Below are positions 12,945 through 23,442 of a DNA stretch of 64,000 nt, piece after piece. Origin of the DNA: Caenorhabditis elegans. Lineage: Eukaryota; Nematoda; Chromadorea; Rhabditida; Rhabditidae. The stretch covers positions 8,680,001-8,744,000 of the forward strand of contig NC_003281.10 of the NCBI RefSeq assembly GCF_000002985.6. The letters run 5' to 3'. A program made the position numbers and the translations under genes. The notes beneath the pieces were generated by a model, which saw nothing but the letters and a program-made list of their open reading frames with translations, searched no databases and had not been told where the DNA came from. Numbering within the stretch: the stretch's first letter is position 1; every line of letters starts with the position of its first letter.

Positions 12945-13654
12945 ATTTTAATTTATATTTCACAGTGAGTTTTTATTTATTAGGAAAAATAAATTAAATT
13001 TACTTCAAAAAAACTTTTTAATTAATTGAAAACGAAAAAGTTATGAATTTATTTTCTTTTGAAAAAAGCTTTCGAAAAAAAACCAGAAATATTAATTTTT
13101 GCTTTAAAATTGAGTTTCGATTAAAAAGCTAACAAATAAATAGTTGTTTTTATTCAGCAATAGATTTTTCAATTTTCAGATTCTTGTACACTTCAAATCG
13201 AAACCATTATGATTCTAGCCACAACAAAATTGCACACAAAATGGGTATCAAAACACTTGGTTTTTTTTTCAAAATTTTCCACTTGAAACGGATCAGACAG
13301 AGGATGAGAAGATCCAAACATACACACATCGAATACTGCGAAATTTTATTCAATAATTCTTATTCCCCCCACCCCGTCCGTGTGTTCTGTGTATATTTGA
13401 CTCGGTTCTTGTTTTTCATCTTTCTTTTGCATCATCATTAGATACTTCACTAGTAATAAATTGGTAGCTTTTATACAATTGTGGACTACAAAAAATACAG
13501 TGCTAAAGGATGTTTGATTGTAAACTTCGAAGAAGGCAGCAGCACAATTGAGTTGAGTAAATATGGAGAAAAGTTGGAGGCAAATAAACCCTTCAAGACC
13601 CCCTTTGGATTCACTTTTCCACCCAGATAGATAGTTGCTCCAACATTGAGAATA
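12945..13654. other. Intergenic stretch before SH3-adaptor upstream exon
   Basis: This holds the 3' end of the TMUB-like gene and the likely upstream promoter of the SH3 adaptor. A C-rich patch (ccccccaccccgtccg) lies near 13366-13381. The open frame at 13184-13441 is not supported by any homology I recognise. Confidence 0.45.
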
Positions 13655-16600
13655 ATGGTAAGGCTACCACCTCCAACGCCACCACGGAAGCCTAATATAT
13701 GTGGGACATCTGGAAATTCAAATGGAATAAATGAGAATATTGGTAAGTTTTTTTTTAAACTTTATGCTGATTTTCAGATGTTTGTGAGATTTTTAGAGAA
13801 ATAATTAATTCTAAAAATAATTTCGATGTATTTTTAAATGAAAAAAAAAACCACTTTTCGAAATTATAATTTTGAGATAAATTTAATTAACCTGAAAGCA
13901 GGATCTGCGAGCGAACGGCAAAATTCGCAAAAATAGGCGGTAGGCAGGTATGTAGGCAGTAAGGCTAGAGGCAGACACGAAAATGTAAATTCCTACGGCA
14001 GCTTTATCGGAAAAGTTGAGACGACTAATTTTTTAATAGTGATAAAGAATATGTGCCTTTCAGGAGTACTGTAATTTTCTGCAACGAAAGTCTGAAATTA
14101 CAGTACCCCTTAAAGGCGCATATTCTTTTGAATCCAGCAAGCATTTGTCGTGTCGAGACCAGGCATCTATTTTTGGCATATGGGTAATATAATTTGATAA
14201 GTTGGAAAATATTGAAATTTTTTTTAAATTTCATTAAAAAACATTTGCTGTCACAATTACCACAAAATTTCCACATATTGTTCATAGATTTTTCGTTTTG
14301 GAGCCAAGAAAAGGTTCTCGCACTTGTCAGTATGTAGATAATTATAGGAAATCTTGCAATATACAGTGTGGGAAAGTTCTATAGGACCCCCCCTAATTTG
14401 AAGGTTTGAGGAACTTCCGAAAATTTTTTCGAAAAACTGCTAATGCCGTTCGTTTTTAAATTGAAAAAAACCTATATACATTTTTTTCCAGAAGTTTATC
14501 TCAAAAACTGAGGTCGCGCTGGAAAAAACGTCAAAATCCAGTGTGAAACTTCTATAGGACCCCCCGTTTTTTTTCACGATTTTTACTAAAATCAACAGAT
14601 TTTGGAATTTTTGACAAAGCTCAAATCAAGTTTGAGTTAGAAATGAGTTCAGATAAGCAGTTTTGACTTTAAAAATTAATACGAAATGTTCTCGTGGGAT
14701 CTCCAGACTGGTTCTGATTCTTCCGATCTTTGATGTTCAAGTCTGTTTCAAGCTTCCTGGTGCTCTCGGTAATGCAAAAACTTGATAAACTCTCTTTAAC
14801 AAGTTCCTACTAAAATTCCTAGCACGCACTTTAGATGTTTCGACTGTGTAGTCAAGCTGATTTGGCAAAATATGCAGCAGGAAACAATGGAAGGCTTATC
14901 AGGAATCAAATCGTTTTTCTTTGATTACAAGGTTCCATGGGACCAATATTTCAAGTTAAATTGTCCCTCACAGATGTTATTTACTATTTTTTGCGTGAAT
15001 TATTAAATGTGGAATTGTGGCATGTGTTGTGGCACACATATAGAGGCTGGAAAGCTTACTTCGAAAGCAGTCTAACTTGCAATGCCTCGAGGATCTGCCC
15101 TTTCGGACACTGAACGCGCTCAGCTGGATGTTATGAAATTGCTCAATGTGTCCCTGCATGAAATGAGTAGGAAAATTTCCCGTTCTCGACACTGTATTCG
15201 CGAGTATCTGAAGGATCCGGTGAGCTACGGTACATCTAAAAGAGCTCCTCGTCGCAAAGCTCTCTCCGTGCGTGACGAACGAAATGTGATTCGTGCTGCC
15301 TCCAACTCCTGTAAGACGGCAAGAGATATTCGCAATGAGCTTCAATTGTCTGCTTCAAAAAGGACCATCCTCAATGTCATCAAACGATCTGGTGTAATCG
15401 TTCGTCAGAAACTTCGCCCTGCTCCGTTACTCTCTGCAGACCATAAACTCAAGCGATTGGAATTTGCTAAGAACAATATGGGAACGAATTGGAGTAAAGT
15501 GAGAATTTAAAAAAGCAAGAGTGAATAATTAGGATCATTGTTTTAGGTTGTCTTCTCCGATGAAAAGAAATTCAATCTCGATGGGCCTGACGGTTGCCGC
15601 TACTATTGGCGCGATTTGCGCAAGGAACCAATGGTTTTTTCGAGACGTAATTTTGGAGGAGGAACGGTGATGGTTTGGGGAGCGTTCACGGAGAAGAAGA
15701 AGCTTGAGATACAGTTCGTCAGTAGCAAGATGAACAGCACTGACTATCAGAACGTCTTGGAACTGGAGCTCTCCAAATATCTTCGTCACTACTCCAGAAA
15801 AGACTTTAGATTTCAGCAGGATAATGCGACAATCCATGTGAGCAACTCAACCCGCGACTATTTCAAGCTCAAGAAGATCAACCTTCTTGATTGGCCAGCT
15901 CGAAGTCCTGATCTCAATCCAATCGAAAATTTGTGGGGGATTCTTGTCCGTATCGTGTATGCTCAGAACAAGACTTACCCAACAGTTGCATCGTTGAAGC
16001 AAGGAATTCTCGACGCTTGGAAGTCTATTCCGGACAACCAGCTGAAAAGTTTGGTCAGATCAATGGAGGACAGACTGATTGAGATCATCCGCACACAAGG
16101 AAACCCGATTAACTATTGATCCTTTCTTGATTTTAGTATATGAATGTTCTGTTGTTGATCAAAAATAACTGCAACTTGTTAATACGCTGTTTCTGACTGG
16201 TTTCTTGGGGATGGCGTAAAAATGTTTATGGTGTGTGTGCTAGGAATTTTAGTAGGAACTTGTTAAAGAGAGTTTATCAAGTTTTGGCATTACCGAGAGC
16301 ACCAGGAAGCTTGAAACAGACTTGAACATCAAAGATCGGAAGAATCAGAACCAGTCTGGAGATCCCACGAGAACATTTCGTATTAATTTTTTAAAGTCAA
16401 AACTGCTTATCTGAACTCATTTCTAACTCAAACTTGATTTGAGCTTTGTCAAAAATTCCAAAATCTGTTGATTTTAGTAAAAATCGTGAAAAAAAACGGG
16501 GGGTCCTATAGAAGTTTCACACTGGATTTTGACGTTTTTTCCAGCGCGACCTCAGTTTTTGAGATAAACTTCTGGAAAAAAATGTATATAGGTTTTTTTC

Positions 16601-19194
16601 AATTTAAAAACGAATGGCATTAGCAGTTTTTCAAAAAAATTTTCGGAAGTTCCTCAAACCTTCAAATTAGGGGGGGTCCTATAGAACTTTCCCACACTGT
16701 ATATTTTATCTATTTAAAACAATAAAAGAAGAAATAACAGGATGCTCTGGAAAGCTATGATGACTCATGCTCGAATGACGTGTCTTTTTTCAATGATTTG
16801 TCGAAATATGTGTCCGAGGTGTGTCTAGTCACAACATACATTCGTCACTTTCTCTCATTCTCTCGGCAAACACAAGAGTTTCCATTGCCTATCTGTCTGC
16901 GTTTCTATAACTTATACACTCTCTCGTATTCCTAGTCTTTTTCCTTTTTCTTCCATCCATCGATTTCCCCAGTTCTCATTCTTTTTATTTCTTTTTCTGG
17001 CAGTTTTAGGGTTTCTCACGCTCTTTTGTTCGGGCTGGTGCTCAATTTTCATGTCAAAAGGTAAGATTTGAAAATTTATTTACAGTTTCGTATTATCTAA
17101 ATGTCCTGAGAGTAAGGATTTCTTGAAGACGATATTTAGATATTATATAACTACATAAGTTCTAGCTAAAATTCTGACTCCCATGAAAGCAGGAAATGCC
17201 TACCTGCCTGCCTATAGGCCAGATAAAACTTGATTTGAAAAACAATTACGCCAACTTTTTTTATGAACCAAGTGATAACATTAGTTAAGGCTCCATTTCA
17301 AATAAACCAAGCTTTGTTTATTTTCATATCCTATCTATTTAGTAAACCATATTTCCAGATACCAGTACCTTCTCAGTCTCAGCCGCCAAGGCATTATTCG
17401 AGTCAGCCAAAAGACCAGAGGTTCGGAATGCCGCAATCGCAGCCGCCAAGAATCCATTCGTCAGACAAACAGCTAAAAATGTTGCACAAGATGAGAAGGC
17501 ACGTGGAGCAGTGTTGAATGCTGTCAAGGACCCAAGTGGTGGAAATAAGATCTCAGCTGCATTTGCAGTTGCTGATGCTAATCGAAAGTCTGATTCAGTT
17601 CCACCACCACCACCACATCGAGGAGGAACATCGCCTGGAAAACTTTCTGGATCACATTCTGCAATTAGATCACAATTGGAAAATATGCATATCGGAGGAT
17701 CGGTGATGTCAAGCAGTGAGTTTTGAAAGATTAAAAAAAAACAGATCAAACAAAAGATTATCAAAATAAAACACTCCGAAGTTTTAGATGTTTCAAAATT
17801 TATAGCTAACGTTTTGGTAAATTGCCAAATTTTCCAAAAAGCTTGGATATTCTGATAAATGTCGAGTTAATATCGAGTTAACTGCCGGAAGTAGGCGGAA
17901 GGTACAAATGTAAACAGGCAAGGGAATATCTGGAGACATGCCTACCGACTATTTTTTTCTTCAAAAAGTTCTAAAATTTCAGATTCTTCTACTGCAACTC
18001 CATCGTATCAATCCAACTCAACATCTTCTTACTCTTCATCTGCACCAGTTGCCCCGCCTCCAGTGCCACGTCATACACAATCAATCCCGTCTTATTCGGC
18101 ACCAGCCATCAGTACTCCTTATGGAATTGCCAAGTTTGATTACGCTCCGACACAATCTGATGAGATGGGATTGAGAATTGGGGATACGGTTTTAATTTCT
18201 AAAAAAGTGGATGCGGAGTGGTTTTATGGTTAGTTGATTTCAAATTAATTTTTATATGGAGTAAGAGGAGATGTTCTCGATTTTTGCAGAAACAATCGCA
18301 TTAAATGTTTGAAACTTAGTTACTCAATACATAATCTTCCATTGTTTCAGGTGAGAATCAAAACCAGCGCACATTTGGAATTGTTCCATCATCCTACCTT
18401 GACATCAAGATCCCATTGAAAGAAGCTTTCACAGCTCTGCCTCCACGACCAGCAGCTCCATCTGGATCATCTTCAGGCACATATGCAACTGCAATCTATG
18501 ACTATAATTCGAACGAAGCTGGAGATTTGAATGTGAGTTTTTAAAAGACATCTAAAAATATTTGTAAATCTGAATGTTCTTTCAGTTCGCTGTCGGATCA
18601 CAAATTATGGTAACAGCTCGTGTAAATGAAGAATGGCTAGAAGGTGAATGCTTTGGTAGATCAGGAATCTTTCCATCTCAATTTGTGGATTGTCCAAATC
18701 TTTATCAAGTTCCAATGAAACAATCAGCTCCATCATCTGCTCCATCTTATTCTCATCCAATTACAAACAATAGTGGTCCCAAACAAACCGTTACTGTATC
18801 TTATGATTACGATTCTGGAGTTGCTTCTGACCTCCGATTATTCGAAGGTGACGTCATCACAGCCCTGGAAGACATTGATGCTCAATGGTTGCTCGCAGAA
18901 TGTCGTGGACAACAGGGAATGGTTCCGAAGACCTTCTTGGGACCACCATACGGATCTCCAAAGAAGGCACCGTCAAAAGGAATCGCTGAAATTGCATGTG
19001 CATTCTCTCCGAAGAAGGCAGTTGCCACTGGTGACTATCATTCCGAAGATCCCAAACATCTTTATGTGACACGTGGCGATCATTTATTGATTGTGGAAGA
19101 TGTTGATGACTACTATTACAAGGGAAAATTGGAAGCTTTCAAGACTTTGCCAGCGGGTATTCTGCCAAAGAATATTGTCAAATTGGAAAATTGA
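13655..19194 (+). CDS. Multi-SH3-domain adaptor protein, two alternative first exons
   Basis: The common exons are 17359-17715, 17983-18228, 18351-18532 and 18586-19194. Two possible first exons both end one base into a codon: 13655-13742 ([20 protein letters not shown], a proline-rich SH3 ligand type; 493 residues in total) and 17051-17060 (ATGTCAAAAG; 467 residues in total). An alanine/lysine-rich helical region ([14 protein letters not shown]...) and a PPPPPHR stretch precede the SH3 domains. Three are clear: [38 protein letters not shown] and [18 protein letters not shown], each with its W and a G(I/M)(F/V)P motif. A fourth, divergent one is [12 protein letters not shown] to the end ([11 protein letters not shown]). 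Such adaptors usually link membrane or actin machinery. AATAAA lies at 19347-19352. I believe this is B0303.7. Confidence 0.87.
13934..13979. repeat. taggcagg short repeat
   Basis: Reiterated taggcgg / taggcagg / taggcagt units. Related patches occur at 17187-17221, 17886-17945 and 30256-30300. In the second and fourth, gcctacctgcc and aggcaggt units face each other like a small foldback. Confidence 0.55.
14050..14168. repeat. Dispersed inverted repeat, copy in SH3-adaptor intron
   Basis: This copy contains two facing copies of the ctcct/taaaggcgcatattcttt module (aaagaatatgtgcctttcaggagtactgta at 14043-14073, its partner at 14098-14130) and a tcgtgtcgagaccaggc arm (14147-14165). It lies in the long first intron, just left of Tc3. 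Confidence 0.65.
14362..14829. repeat. Tc3 left terminal inverted repeat
   Basis: The arm pairs with 16234-16701. The outermost 30 bases and an internal stretch near 180 bases in are the expected transposase binding sites, from knowledge of Tc3. I saw the long-range complementarity directly. Confidence 0.9.
15082..16119 (+). CDS. Tc3 transposase (Tc3A)
   Basis: Two exons, 15082-15498 and 15547-16119, are joined across a 48-base intron and give 329 residues, the published length of Tc3A. The start [16 protein letters not shown] opens the bipartite paired-like helix-turn-helix DNA-binding region, followed by a second HTH ([15 protein letters not shown]). The DDE catalytic residues are visible: [13 protein letters not shown] (first Asp), [11 protein letters not shown] (second Asp) and [12 protein letters not shown] (Glu). 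There is no stop or frameshift, so the protein could be active. Two-exon structure and sequence leave no reasonable alternative. Confidence 0.96.
16234..16701. repeat. Tc3 right terminal inverted repeat
   Basis: This is the reverse complement of 14362-14829, ending cccacactgta. Small differences between arms (for example aatggcattag against aatgccgttcg near 16612) show that the arms are not being perfectly homogenised. Confidence 0.9.
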
Positions 19195-19565
19195 TTCTGG
19201 TCTTGATTATTTCTCACTAAATTCACTTTCTAGCTTTATATGTGCCAGTTTTTTGTATTTTCTAATATGTCATTTATTTACAAAATTCAAATTTTCCCCG
19301 ATGCGTGTTTTGTGCCGATTGTCAAATTTTCTAGAAATGTATTTTCAATAAATTGCCTTATCAAGTGTGGGCCTAGCGTTTCCAATTAACGTTTGTAGAT
19401 CAATTTCAAATAGCTCATTTCTCTGCGTTACTATAATAGTTATTTTGTGAACTTCCAAAACTTCAGAAAAATGTTAAAGTAAATTTATTGAGGAGAATAA
19501 TGAATTTGAAGAATTTGTTACAATATGATGAACGTAATATTATGTAGGTTCGATTATTCAAATAT
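19195..19565. other. Convergent 3' space between SH3 adaptor and DSL-like gene
   Basis: It contains the SH3-adaptor 3' untranslated region with AATAAA at 19347-19352, then AT-rich sequence up to the stop of the minus-strand gene. No extra gene is seen. Confidence 0.6.
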
Positions 19566-20333
19566 TTATACGACACATTCAATTTTAGTAGACGAGAAAA
19601 ATCGGCTTGGTGCATCCAAATATTCTGTAGTGTTTCCTGATTTATCTGCAGAGTATCCACAAATAGAGAATACTTTTGGAGAACCGAGTGATACATCTAG
19701 ATATTTTTGAGACTTCTTCGGGCGATAGCAGCACAGAATACAGTTGAAGATAATGAGCAGGAGCACGAAAAATGCAAGAGAGGAGTAGATGATTATGCTG
19801 AAAAATTATTATAATTTTAGAATTATTGGGAATGTAAAAACTTACTCGTCACTTATTTTGAAATCAAATTTCAAAACTTGAGTTTGGTATCCAGGTGTTG
19901 AAGTTTGAATATCAGATTTTGGAGCAAAAGTCCGTGAACGACGATCACAAATTGGACCGAAATATCCATTTTCACAATAAAAAGTTGAACGAACCGAAAG
20001 AATAACCTTATCAGTATCGATAACTTTTGAATCCCAAAGTCCATTATTTTTCAATTGGAAAATTTGAAATTTAGCCTCTGATAATGCTTTACCAGAGAAA
20101 TGATGAAGTAGTTGGAAATGAACTGGAATCTCATTAATAGAACCTTGAGTATAGATTTCCAATGGTCGGGATTCGTATGCTAGAAGGCGCACTGTTTCAG
20201 AATATGTTGAAGAATGTTCCAAATGAAGGAGACAGTCTCTGTCGGCTGTTAACTCAAATTTGAGAAATCCAGCGGACTCGGTGTTTGGGAAGACGAAGAA
20301 AAGAATAGCAGCGAAAAAGATATATCTCAACAT
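19566..20333 (-). CDS. Small type I membrane protein with DSL-like cysteine motif
   Basis: Two exons, 20333-19846 and 19797-19566, give 239 residues. A signal peptide (MLRYIFFAAILFFVFPNTES, cleavage near Ala21) leads into an extracellular region of about 145 residues. This ends with FYCENGYFGPICDRR, the C-x-YFG-x-x-C arrangement seen at the end of DSL and EGF-like modules of Notch ligands. A single membrane span follows (about 163-183, YSSLAFFVLLLIIFNCILCC), then a cytoplasmic tail of about 55 residues with tyrosines and serines. The beta-rich ectodomain (FELTADRDCLLHLEH, PVHFQLLHHFSGK) resembles the amino-terminal part of worm DSL proteins, but the cysteines are few. A role as a Notch-type ligand or co-ligand is inference only. 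I believe this is B0303.8. Confidence 0.7.
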
Positions 20334-20926
20334 TATTAAATGAATAATGACTAATTGTTCAGAACTCGGAGTTCTTATATACCAATTCTAGAACCACTAG
20401 ACCACGCCCCTTTATGCAAATTTGTCATTGTGATGATTATTCACATCTTCTCATGCTAACTGGATACTTAGCAAATGATTGTCATCATATCGGATATCTT
20501 AAGATCTTAGCTTCTTGAACAAAGGAATTATCTATGCCACTGTATACTGTATACTTTTTTGTATACTTGGGAGTATACTTTGCACATTGTCTTTTGGTTT
20601 GCCGACGAAACAAAATTGAGATAGTATGTCAAGGAGCTCGAATTCAAATGAAAAATCACACCGAATGAAACTATTGAATCAGAAAGAGGGTCCCCTATAA
20701 AACCAGAATTTAAACCACCTCCGTTTTTAGCACGAGGACTAACTTCGCTGGCATAACAACTGCAAAAAGTTCAATAGCGCGCGCTTGTGGAAAGTTCGTC
20801 CCCGAAGTATTTATTTATTTTTCTGGCTTAGGAATTTTGTTTATTTTTTCATTTTTCGAAGTTTTTGACTCATGTTCTGTTAAATTATATTTAACCTATT
20901 TGAAATATTAATTCTCTCAATTTTAT
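20334..20926. promoter_or_regulatory. Divergent promoter region, DSL-like gene / vps-33.1
   Basis: About 590 bases lie between divergent starts. The sequence includes a short tandem of gtatac-type units (20546-20580) and a gcgcgcgctt patch near 20777-20786. No coding exon is supported here. Confidence 0.5.
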
Positions 20927-23127
20927 ATGGCAGCCAATGAAGACAGAGATGATGCAGCTGCAATTCTCAACTGGGAAGGGACTGTTAGTTTTCTAAAAAT
21001 AAATTTTTCACAATTCTATTCATTTTTTTTTTATTTCAGAGCGAAATCAAAAGTGCAAATGAATACAGTAGGAATCTTCTTTTCTCAGTGCTCGACTCCT
21101 TAGACGGGAATAAAACAATTGTTTGGGATCGGGATAGGAGTGTAATGCACAGAGTTAATCTGGTTAGTAGAAAATATATTTTAAAGTACATAAAATTGAA
21201 AAAAAAGTTTTAATTTCAGTTTGCCGGTGCATCAGTTCTTGCTGCCCATGGAGTTGTTGCAAATCATTCAATCGAAACCAAAAAGTCCGCCTCCACTCCA
21301 CACGTCGTTTTCTTTTTGGCTCCGACAATGGTTTCACTGGATTTACTATGTGATTATATTGATAACGTGCGGAATGACTCGGTAAGAAAAGAAAAAATTC
21401 TAACAATTTTACACTAAAATGTTCAGAAAATCCTGTACCAAGTGTTCTTCATTCCCGAGGCGTGGTTTGTCGTTCGAGAAAGTCTGAAAACGAGGGCAGA
21501 AGGAAAAGTATTGTTTGACAAAAGTTTATTATAATCAATTAAATATCTTTCAGTATTGGGAACGTTTGGAATCGGTAAAAGAAATTCCATTGTGCTGGTT
21601 GCCACGAGACGGCGAATGTCTATCACTCTCCAGTCCTCAAATAGCTGCAAGGTATTTTTTAGCTGATTAAATTATTTAAAAACGTCTTATTAATACAGAT
21701 ATTTTCAAAAAAATCATTTCTAAAACGTAATTTAATATTTCCAGACTTCTGATAAACGGAGATTGGACCCATCTACATAAATGCGCTGTTGCATTAAATC
21801 AACTAATTGATATGTGTCGTGGACGTTCTTCATCATCAAATCAACGTCCAATGTCAATATATGCAAAAGGAAAATGGGCTTCAGACGTTGCCAAAATGAT
21901 GGGAAAAATTAGAAATTCTGCTGAAGCGGATAGTATGACGAAAAATCTGGATCCAATTGAAGGTCTTCTCAAAATTAATCGAATCGTTCTAATCGATCGA
22001 TGGATGGATCCACTCACACCAATGCTCTCTCAGCTGACATTTTATGGACTTCTTGATGAGATTTATGGAATTGGAATGGTGAATTCTGTAAAAGTGCCAG
22101 AAATGGAATTTAAAAACGAAAAAGATGGAGATCCGTTTCAAGAAAAAGAAGTTTATTTGATTGATGAGGTGTATCATAGACTGAAACATTCCCATATTAA
22201 TGCTGTCAGTATTGAAGCATCAAAAGTTTTGGCTGAAATTAGAGATGACGAACAGGTTGGTTATTAACACTGATCACAAAATATTTATTTTTAAATTTCA
22301 GTTCGATCGAGATAAGATGTCAGTTGCTGAATATTCGGTTTTAGTCAAGAAAATGCCAAAAATTATTAATCGAAAAAAGATGATTGAAGTGCACATGCGA
22401 CTTGCCGAAATGATTCAATCACATGTGTACTGTAAGCAGTCGGATTCGATTAAATTGGAACGAGGTTCAAAATTCTAATTATTTTTCTGTAAGTATTTAT
22501 TATATTTCAGATCTCCTTGAATATTCTGACAGCGATAAAGCGATTCCACTAATCGAAGATCTCATCTTTGATGCTTCTCCATTGAATGCTGTTCTTCGCC
22601 TCATTTCAGTTCATTCTCTGACATGTGGTGGCCTGAAACCATCAGTTCTCCAACACTATCGTCGAATTGTCAATCAAAGTTATGGATCTTCAGCTTTGAA
22701 TAAAGTTCTGAAAATGCAGAAAATGGGATTGATTCGTGAAAAAGGAGGTGGCGGAAAGATGCAATGTGAATATGCTCAAATGATGTTCCAACAAATGAAG
22801 AAAAATCACGATATGTTGCCAGAAGAGTTCAGTGAAGCAAAACTTGATGATATGGCCTACGCCTACAGTGGATTCTCACCACTTTTATGTAAAATGCTTG
22901 AAGAAGGAGATCGAGTGAAATGGGTCGGCTGGCCAAAAACTGTAATTGGAGATAAATCAGATTTGATTGCTGAAAGAGATGGCAGAGGGACCTGTGTGTT
23001 CGTTATTGGAGGACTAACACGATCGGAATTGGCAATTATTCGAGAAAATCTTCCGAATGTTGCACTTATCACTACAAGTGCATTGATAACTGGCGATAAG
23101 CTTCTGAATAATATTACCAATATTTAA
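20927..23127 (+). CDS. vps-33.1: Vacuolar sorting protein 33A homologue (Sec1/Munc18 family)
   Basis: Eight exons (20927-20983, 21040-21162, 21220-21381, 21427-21507, 21554-21651, 21745-22255, 22302-22464, 22511-23127) encode 603 residues, the usual VPS33 length. Sec1-family features run in order: KTIVWDRDRSVMHRVNLFAG near the start, a domain 1 VVFFLAPTMVSLDLLCDYI, IVLIDRWMDPLTPMLSQLTF at about 250, and the carboxyl CVFVIGGLTRSELAIIRE. The protein is the SNARE-binding subunit of the HOPS/CORVET tethers that drive endosome-lysosome fusion. The domain 3b wording fits VPS33A rather than VPS33B, from family knowledge. Introns are mostly 45-90 bases. The stop lies only about 315 bases from that of the convergent SLC12 gene. 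Confidence 0.95.
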
Positions 23128-23442
23128 AAATGATTTCAATGTATATCGTTTACCCAAAATCGCGATTTTTCCTCACTATCATATGTTTAATTCCCAATTC
23201 CACTCTGTGCCTTATCCAACTGGCCCTACCAAATTCAATTATTGCCTGTGATTTCATTTCTTGTGAGTATACGTTGTATTTTAATGTTTTAAAGTTGAAA
23301 ATAGAGAGCTGTTTATTGAATTCATAAAACTTATTTACATTATCATAATCATCATCACCGTGAACAATAACAATCACGAAATCAATCGTCGTCCGACTCG
23401 CCCGTAGAGAAACAATTTGAAATGCGACTAATTAATTGAGAA
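23128..23442. other. Convergent 3' space, vps-33.1 / SLC12 gene
   Basis: This short AT-rich interval should hold both 3' untranslated regions. A gatgatgattatgataatg-like run (about 23340-23360, plus-strand reading) stands out, but no gene is supported. Confidence 0.55.

Larger units (their letters stand above)
14362..16701 (+). mobile_element. Tc3 transposon, full length, in first intron of SH3-adaptor gene
   Basis: The element starts TACAGTGTGGGAAAGTTCTA and ends with its inverted complement at 16701, flanked by TA on both sides (the Tc1/mariner target). Length without the duplicated TA is about 2336 bases, matching Tc3. Terminal inverted repeats run about 465 bases (14362-14829 and 16234-16701), with only scattered mismatches and one-base indels between arms. 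It encodes one uninterrupted transposase on the same strand as the host gene. It sits wholly within an intron, between the two alternative first exons, so it need not disrupt the protein. Confidence 0.96.
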
